Assembly (NCBI RefSeq): GCF_900114185.1
Contig: NZ_FOSE01000001.1
Location: forward strand, 831,749 to 895,748
Direction: 5' to 3'
DNA length: 64,000 nt
Source of the DNA: Cellulomonas sp. KH9
GTDB lineage: Bacteria; Actinomycetota; Actinomycetes; Actinomycetales; Cellulomonadaceae
This document shows positions 59,955 through 64,000 of this stretch, piece after piece. The notes below the pieces were generated by a model. The model ran no database searches, was not told the DNA's origin, and saw only the letters and a program-made list of their open reading frames with translations. Positions within the stretch are counted from its first letter, which is position 1; each line of letters starts with the position of its first letter. The position numbers and the translations under genes were made by a program.

Positions 59955-60476
59955 TCACGCGCGCACCGCGGAGGCGAGCCGGTCGAGGCGCGCGGTGGTG
60001 AGCTCGAGCCAGCGCAGGTCGGCCTCGAGGTGGAACAGGGCGTGGTCGCACACGAGCTGGTCGGCGAGGTCGCCGGTCGCCTTGCGCTGGGTGAGCTCGC
60101 GCATGAGCCGCAGGTGCTCGGCCCGCTGGGTGTCGAGCACGTCCGCGCCGTCGTGCCCGGTGAGCAGGGCGAGGACGACCTTGGTGTACAGCGTGCTCTG
60201 CAGGTACGGCTCGGGCTTCTCGGGGTGCGAGAGCCACTGCTCGACGTCGCTGACGCCGGCGTCCGTGATGGCGTACCGCTTGCGGTCCGGGCCGTCACCG
60301 GGTTCGGGCTCGACCTCCACGAGCCCGTTCTTCAGCAGGCGCGCGAGGGTCGCGTAGACCTGCCCGTACGCGAGCGGGCGGTCGTGGCCGAACCGCTCGT
60401 CGTACGCGCGCTTGAGGTCGTAGCCGTGGCGGGGCCCTGACTGCAGGAGTCCGAGGAGGACGGGTGCGATGCTCAC
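59955..60476 (-). CDS. PadR-family transcriptional regulator
   Basis: A 173-residue regulator. IAPVLLGLLQSGPRHGYDLK, RPLAYGQVYATLARLLKNGL and GPDRKRYAITDAGVSDVEQW are the PadR winged helix. The C-terminal Vir-like helical domain (YTKVVLALLTGHDGADVLDT) mediates dimerisation. GTG 60474-60476 lies 7 nt after TATAGT (leaderless), and TATAGT is part of a 32-bp symmetric operator. It heads the PadR-ATPase-FtsX operon and probably represses it. Confidence 0.9.
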   Translation of the reverse strand: MSIAPVLLGLLQSGPRHGYDLKRAYDERFGHDRPLAYGQVYATLARLLKNGLVEVEPEPGDGPDRKRYAITDAGVSDVEQWLSHPEKPEPYLQSTLYTKVVLALLTGHDGADVLDTQRAEHLRLMRELTQRKATGDLADQLVCDHALFHLEADLRWLELTTARLDRLASAVRA

Positions 60477-60484
60477 GACCAGGA

Positions 60485-60516
60485 CTATACACACGAGGTA
60501 TACCCGCGATGTATAG
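60485..60516. promoter_or_regulatory. 32-bp double operator of the PadR operon
   Basis: CTATACA (60485-60491), GGTATACC (60497-60504) and TGTATAG (60510-60516) are separated by 5 bases each. The outer arms are perfect complements and the centre is a perfect palindrome. The outer arm overlaps the -10 box TATAGT of the padR-type gene. The spacing fits two PadR dimers side by side. Confidence 0.75.
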
Positions 60517-60563
60517 ACGCGCTGCCCGGTGGTGCCGGGGTCCGGTGCCCGTCCGGGCACGCA

Positions 60564-60612
60564 GACGCGCCCCTGCGGTCCGCTTCCGAGGAGCGGGCCG
60601 CAGGGGCGCGTC
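60564..60612. terminator. Strong terminator downstream of the GH62 gene
   Basis: Arms 60564-60584 and 60592-60612 pair over 21 bp with one G-T wobble and a 7-nt loop. It begins 22 bases past the GH62 stop on the minus strand and can also block reading into the PadR region. Confidence 0.85.
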
Positions 60613-60634
60613 GGGGTGGGTCAGGCCGGGCCGG

Positions 60635-62185
60635 TCACCGCTGCAGGGTCAGCAGGCCGGGGCGGTACGGCAGGGCGCCGTAGTCGCCGCCCGAGCTCGG
60701 GCTGCGGCCCTGGTAGAGCAGCTGCAGGTTGCACGGGTCGACCGTCATGGTCTGGTCCGCGCTGGTGCGCAGCAGCTCGCCGTGGCTGATGTCGTTCGTC
60801 CACGTGGCGCCGCTGTTGGCCTTGCCGGCGAACGGGTTCGACTCGGTGGCGGCCTGCGGGGTCCACTGCCCGTCCAGGCTGGTGGCCGTGAAGGACCGGA
60901 AGTACCGGCCCTGCGACCCCATGGCCTCGACGATCATGAGGTACCGCTGCTGGCCGGCGAGCTTGTAGACCTGGACCGCCTCGAACAGGTTGTCCTTGGA
61001 GTCGGTCATGATCGTCGCGTAGCTCGACCCGAAGCTGCCGGGGAAGTTCCCGATCGGCATGGACGCCCGGTAGATGCGGCCGTTGTCGCCGGCGAAGAAC
61101 AGGTACATGTTCCGGTCGTCACCGATGAGCGCCTGGTCGATCGGGCCGGTGCCCGAGTTGGAGATCGACCCGGTGAAGAGCGTCTGGTGCGCGCCCCAGC
61201 TGTTCGGGTCGGACGGGTTGGTCGACGTGCGGTAGGAGAACGCCGGGCCGCCCCACTGGTAGGCCAGCACCCAGACGTTCTTCGGCGCGAAGTAGAACAG
61301 CGACGGCGCGACGGCCGTGAACGGCATCGTCCGCTGCTGCGCCGAGGCCATCTGCGAGTAGCTCGAGAACGGGGCGAACGCGGTCGACTGCCACGCGGTG
61401 CCGGTGTTCGTCGTGGCGTACACGAGCTGCTGGCCGTTGACCGGCGCGACCGTGAAGTCCTTCAGCGACACCCACCCGGAGCGCGGCTGCGCGAGCACGC
61501 CGGAGTCACGCCACCGGTAGGACGACGGCAGGTTGCAGGTGCCGCCCGTCGGCGGCGGGGTCGTCGGGTTCGCCGTGGGTGTCGGGGTGGGCGCGGGGTT
61601 GCCGCCGCCGCCGAGCTGCACCAGCTGCCACTGCTGGTTGGTGCCGCCCCAGCTGGAGTACTGGACGATGTTGGCCCCGTCGGCGGTCGATCCGCCCTGG
61701 ACCTCGACGGCCAGCCCGGAGTGCTGGCTGATGAGCGTGACGTAGCCGCCGGGGGCGTCCTGCAGGCGGAACTGCTGGTTGGCCTGGTTGCGGTCGGTGT
61801 ACTGGACGATCGCCCCGCCGTTGGCGGTGGACCAGTTGTGGACGTCCAGGACCTTGCCGGAGAGGCGGGACTTGAGCCGGTAGAGGCCGTTGCCGGAGTC
61901 GACGAACTGCCACTGCTGCTGCGAGCCGTCGTTGCGCGTCCACTGGGTGATGCGGGCGCCGTCGTTGGTCGCCAGGTTGTAGACGTCGAGCGCCTTGCCG
62001 CTGCCGCGGTTGATCAGCACGTACGACGCGTTCGTGTCGACGGTGGCCGCGGACGCCGCGGGCGCGGTGACGACCGCGAGCCCAGCGGCGGAGACCGTCA
62101 AGGCCGCCGCCGCGAGCGCGGACGCCCAGCGGCGTCGCGCTCCTCGCACGGGGGCCGCGGCCCCGGGTGCACGTGCTGGTCTCAT
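60635..62185 (-). CDS. Secreted GH62 alpha-L-arabinofuranosidase with ricin-type CBM13
   Basis: A 516-residue secreted enzyme that removes arabinose side chains from arabinoxylan. A signal peptide (to ~47, ASA-A) is followed by a ricin-B/CBM13 domain (~50-190) with three QxW-type repeats (QQQWQF, NQQFRL, NQQWQL). A Pro/Thr linker (~195-215) leads to a GH62 catalytic propeller (~218-516). Asp243 (SLKDFTV), Asp350 (GTGPIDQ) and Glu402 ([10 protein letters not shown]) fit the catalytic base, modulator and acid. ATG 62183-62185 with AAGGAG. A LacI-type half-site lies 170 nt upstream. A strong terminator follows. Confidence 0.95.
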   Translation of the reverse strand: MRPARAPGAAAPVRGARRRWASALAAAALTVSAAGLAVVTAPAASAATVDTNASYVLINRGSGKALDVYNLATNDGARITQWTRNDGSQQQWQFVDSGNGLYRLKSRLSGKVLDVHNWSTANGGAIVQYTDRNQANQQFRLQDAPGGYVTLISQHSGLAVEVQGGSTADGANIVQYSSWGGTNQQWQLVQLGGGGNPAPTPTPTANPTTPPPTGGTCNLPSSYRWRDSGVLAQPRSGWVSLKDFTVAPVNGQQLVYATTNTGTAWQSTAFAPFSSYSQMASAQQRTMPFTAVAPSLFYFAPKNVWVLAYQWGGPAFSYRTSTNPSDPNSWGAHQTLFTGSISNSGTGPIDQALIGDDRNMYLFFAGDNGRIYRASMPIGNFPGSFGSSYATIMTDSKDNLFEAVQVYKLAGQQRYLMIVEAMGSQGRYFRSFTATSLDGQWTPQAATESNPFAGKANSGATWTNDISHGELLRTSADQTMTVDPCNLQLLYQGRSPSSGGDYGALPYRPGLLTLQR

Positions 62186-62505
62186 GCTGCTCTCCTTCGA
62201 GTCGTTCGCGGGGGCGCGGGCGTGGGAGCGCCCTCACGGTCCGCCGGGCGGACGGGGCTCTGCGCCGGTGCAGGACCGCCCGACCGCGACCGCGATGTGA
62301 ACCTTCACATTGCCACGGCCGATACGCCCGTCTGAAGGGAGATGTGGATCGTTAAACGTTTCGCAGGGCACCCGGGGCGGCAAACGCTGTCCGCGAGGGC
62401 GCGCGCATTCGCCCGCACGGGTGATCGAGGCGGCTGCCGCCCCTCGCGTGAGGCGTCGAGCGGCGCCGCGCGTGCGGCGGCCGACGGTCCGGCCGGCCCG
62501 CCGCG
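62186..62505. other. Intergenic region upstream of the GH62 gene
   Basis: 320 bases with no gene. It carries a LacI-like AAACGTTT/GTTTCG site at 62354-62363 and presumably the GH62 promoter. The part next to the SGNH gene shows no clear terminator. Confidence 0.5.
62354..62363. promoter_or_regulatory. LacI-like operator upstream of the GH62 gene
   Basis: AAACGTTT (62354-62361) is a perfect palindrome with a central CG, and GTTTCG (62358-62363) is identical to a half-site of the lacI-type gene's own operator at 15844-15856. The other arm reads GTTAAAC, so the dyad is imperfect. Confidence 0.5.
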
Positions 62506-63675
62506 TCAGGCGCGCGCCAGCGCCCCGCCCGGCACGAACGCCAGACGGGCGAACCGCTCGCCGATGACCCGGTGGGTCGCGGCGTCCGGGTGCAGCGCGT
62601 CGGGCAGCGGGTGCGCGGTCGCGTCGGGCGTCCCGTACAGCTCACGCCCGTCCAGGTAGGCCAGGTGGGGGTCGTCCTGCCCGCGCTGGGTCACGATGCG
62701 GCTCAGCTCGTCCCGGATCACCGTGAGGGTCAGCCGCCCCGCGGGGACCTCCGCGGGGTCGCCGGTGGCGACGAACCGCACGGGCCCGGACCCGAACGTG
62801 CTCGGGTCGAAGGCGCCGGGCCCGGGGGTGTCCTCGTGGATGGGGCACAGGACCGGCGACACGACCAGCAGCGGGGTGTCCGGGTGGCCGTCGCGGATCG
62901 TGTCGAGGAACCCGTGGACCGCGGCGGTGAACGTCCGCAGCCGCATGGTGTCGCCGTTGACGATGTTGATGCCCATCTTGACCGAGATCAGGTCGGCCGG
63001 GGTGTCGCGCATCGTCCGGGCGGTCTGCGGGTCGAGCAGCGCGCTGCCGCCGAACCCGAGGTTGACCAGCTCCACCCCGGCCGCCCGGGCCGCCACCGCC
63101 GGCCACGTGCCGGTGGGGGTGGTCGCGTTGGACCCGTGGCTGATCGACGAGCCGTGGTGCAGCCACACGGGCCGCCCGCCGGTGGGCACCGGGTGCACGG
63201 GTGCGTCGGTGCGCAGCGCGACGAGGGTCGCGAGCTCGTTGTGCGGCAGCCACAGCTCGAGGGTCTTGTCGCGGGCCGGCAGGTCGCGGAACGCGACGGT
63301 GCCGGGCTCGCCCGGTCGCACCTCGCGGGCTCCGGTGACGGGGTCGATCGCGAGCACGTCGCCGCCGTCCACCGTCGCGCGGCCCGCGGGCTCACCGTCG
63401 ACCAGCAGCTCGTAGACCCCGGCGGGACGCGCCGGGGCACCCACGTAGGCCAGGCGGGTCGGGTGGGCGTCGAGCGCGACGGCCGTCGCGCGCGTGCGCA
63501 GGACCAGGCGCACGCCGGACGGCTGCGCCTCGGCCATCAGCAGCTGCGGATCGGGCAGCTGGCGGCGCACCCAGGCGGGGAGCCGGTGGGGCTGCACGCC
63601 GCGGGGTGTCCGCTCGAGCTCCAGGGCGCCGTGCACGAGGTCGTCGGTCAGGGGGGTCGGGGTGAGGGCTGTCAT
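62506..63675 (-). CDS. SGNH/GDSL-family hydrolase (carbohydrate-esterase-like)
   Basis: A 389-residue protein. An N-terminal beta-sandwich-like region (~1-165, VYELLVDGEPAGRATVDGGD) precedes the SGNH domain. Block I is WLHHGSSISHGSNA (Ser in GSS), block II LVNLGFGGSALLD (Gly), block III VKMGINIVNGD (Asn), and block V PLPDALHPDAATH (Asp-x2-His). No signal peptide is seen, so it is probably cytosolic. It may deacetylate sugars. ATG 63673-63675, 41 bases after the TetR gene's stop in the same direction. Upstream in-frame starts exist. Confidence 0.82.
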   Translation of the reverse strand: MTALTPTPLTDDLVHGALELERTPRGVQPHRLPAWVRRQLPDPQLLMAEAQPSGVRLVLRTRATAVALDAHPTRLAYVGAPARPAGVYELLVDGEPAGRATVDGGDVLAIDPVTGAREVRPGEPGTVAFRDLPARDKTLELWLPHNELATLVALRTDAPVHPVPTGGRPVWLHHGSSISHGSNATTPTGTWPAVAARAAGVELVNLGFGGSALLDPQTARTMRDTPADLISVKMGINIVNGDTMRLRTFTAAVHGFLDTIRDGHPDTPLLVVSPVLCPIHEDTPGPGAFDPSTFGSGPVRFVATGDPAEVPAGRLTLTVIRDELSRIVTQRGQDDPHLAYLDGRELYGTPDATAHPLPDALHPDAATHRVIGERFARLAFVPGGALARA

Positions 63676-63716
63676 CGTCTCGTCGTCCGTCGGGGTGTCG
63701 GGGGTCGGGCCGCGGG

Positions 63717-64000
63717 TCAGGAGGTCGGCCAGGCGCGCAGGGCCGCGTCGAGGGCGTCGGTCGTGCGTGCCCACGACTGCTCGGCGTCCGGCGCGGAGTG
63801 GTCGAAGCCGCCGATCGCCTGCAGGTGCAGGAAGCCGTTGACGGTGCTGCCGACGAACCGCACGGCGTGCGGGACCTCGGCGCCGGGCAGGTCGTAGCCG
63901 CGCAGCACGCCCGCCGTCAGCGCCGAGACGCGGGATCCCGCGGCGCCCGCCTGCGTCACGTCGACCCGCACCTGCGTGGCGGCCCAGCGGCCGGGGTGCT
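63717..64000 (-). CDS. TetR-family regulator, C-terminal part
   Basis: The frame is open from the right edge to TGA 63717-63719, giving about 94 residues: HPGRWAATQVRVDVTQ, then VSALTAGVLRGYDLPG, AVRFVGSTVNGFLHLQAIGG and ARTTDALDAALRAW. This matches the C-terminal WHG (TetR_C_33) ligand domain. The DNA-binding domain lies outside the window. It precedes the SGNH gene and may be co-transcribed with it. Confidence 0.75.
   Translation of the reverse strand, partial: HPGRWAATQVRVDVTQAGAAGSRVSALTAGVLRGYDLPGAEVPHAVRFVGSTVNGFLHLQAIGGFDHSAPDAEQSWARTTDALDAALRAWPTS

Overview
The window is chromosomal DNA of a very high-GC Gram-positive actinobacterium, most likely Cellulomonas or a close relative. The support is: BldC- and DUF3073-type actinobacterial marker genes, F420-type oxidoreductases, a C50-carotenoid cluster, secreted arabinan/arabinoxylan hydrolases (GH43 and GH62) and LacI-type operators. 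The genus is inferred; no marker here fixes it. There are about 70 protein genes and 4 tRNA genes. I saw no rRNA, CRISPR array, insertion sequence or prophage.

Layout. 1-4.0 kb: 3' end of purM, DUF3073 gene, bldC, three small membrane/envelope genes, and a Glu-Asp-Phe tRNA cluster. 4.1-9.7 kb: minimal zincin, ArsR/CDF metal-efflux pair, YndJ-DUF1990 pair, F420-type luciferase-like oxidoreductase, galE. 9.9-14.1 kb: five-gene overlapping operon crtB-crtI-crtYe-crtYf-crtEb, converting GGPP to a cyclic C50 carotenoid (decaprenoxanthin/sarcinaxanthin type). 14.1-22 kb: MOSC protein, LacI regulator, secreted GH3 protein, PPOX and OYE oxidoreductases, and an MBL hydrolase/TetR pair with a phased operator array. 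22-28 kb: multidomain GH43 arabinanase beside a fragment of an aldo/keto reductase, a RidA/HxlR pair, a secreted C15-peptidase-like lipoprotein with Ser in the Cys nucleophile position, tRNA-Lys. 28-32 kb: NAD-salvage operon pncB-pncA-nrtR with an NrtR box. 32-41 kb: small secreted proteins, an ABC exporter, a VWA lipoprotein and membrane proteins. 40.4-45.5 kb: FadR-type regulator divergent from an operon for a binding protein, a fused permease-ATPase, a RidA protein and an acetamidase/formamidase. 45.5-56.7 kb: Nudix protein, Cys-rich small protein under a CsoR-like palindrome, BCCT transporter facing an OYE/FAD enzyme, UPF0303, HlyIII, UvrD-type helicase, F420-dinucleotide reductase-like protein, beta-propeller protein. 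56.8-64 kb: PadR-ATPase-FtsX operon, GH62 arabinofuranosidase, SGNH hydrolase and the end of a TetR gene.

How the genes work together. Arabinan/arabinoxylan degradation is represented by the secreted GH43 and GH62 enzymes, with an SGNH esterase-like protein and a LacI regulator in the same window. Many promoters look leaderless: a TANNNT- or CANNNT-type -10 box lies 6-7 nt before the start codon in at least 14 places. Several dyad operators can be matched to the adjacent regulator genes (ArsR, TetR, NrtR, FadR/GntR, PadR, LacI).

The best candidates for something less described are the FadR-controlled transporter/RidA/amidohydrolase operon with its fused ABC protein, and the Glu/Ser/His C15-like lipoprotein. 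Both functions are inferred from sequence alone.
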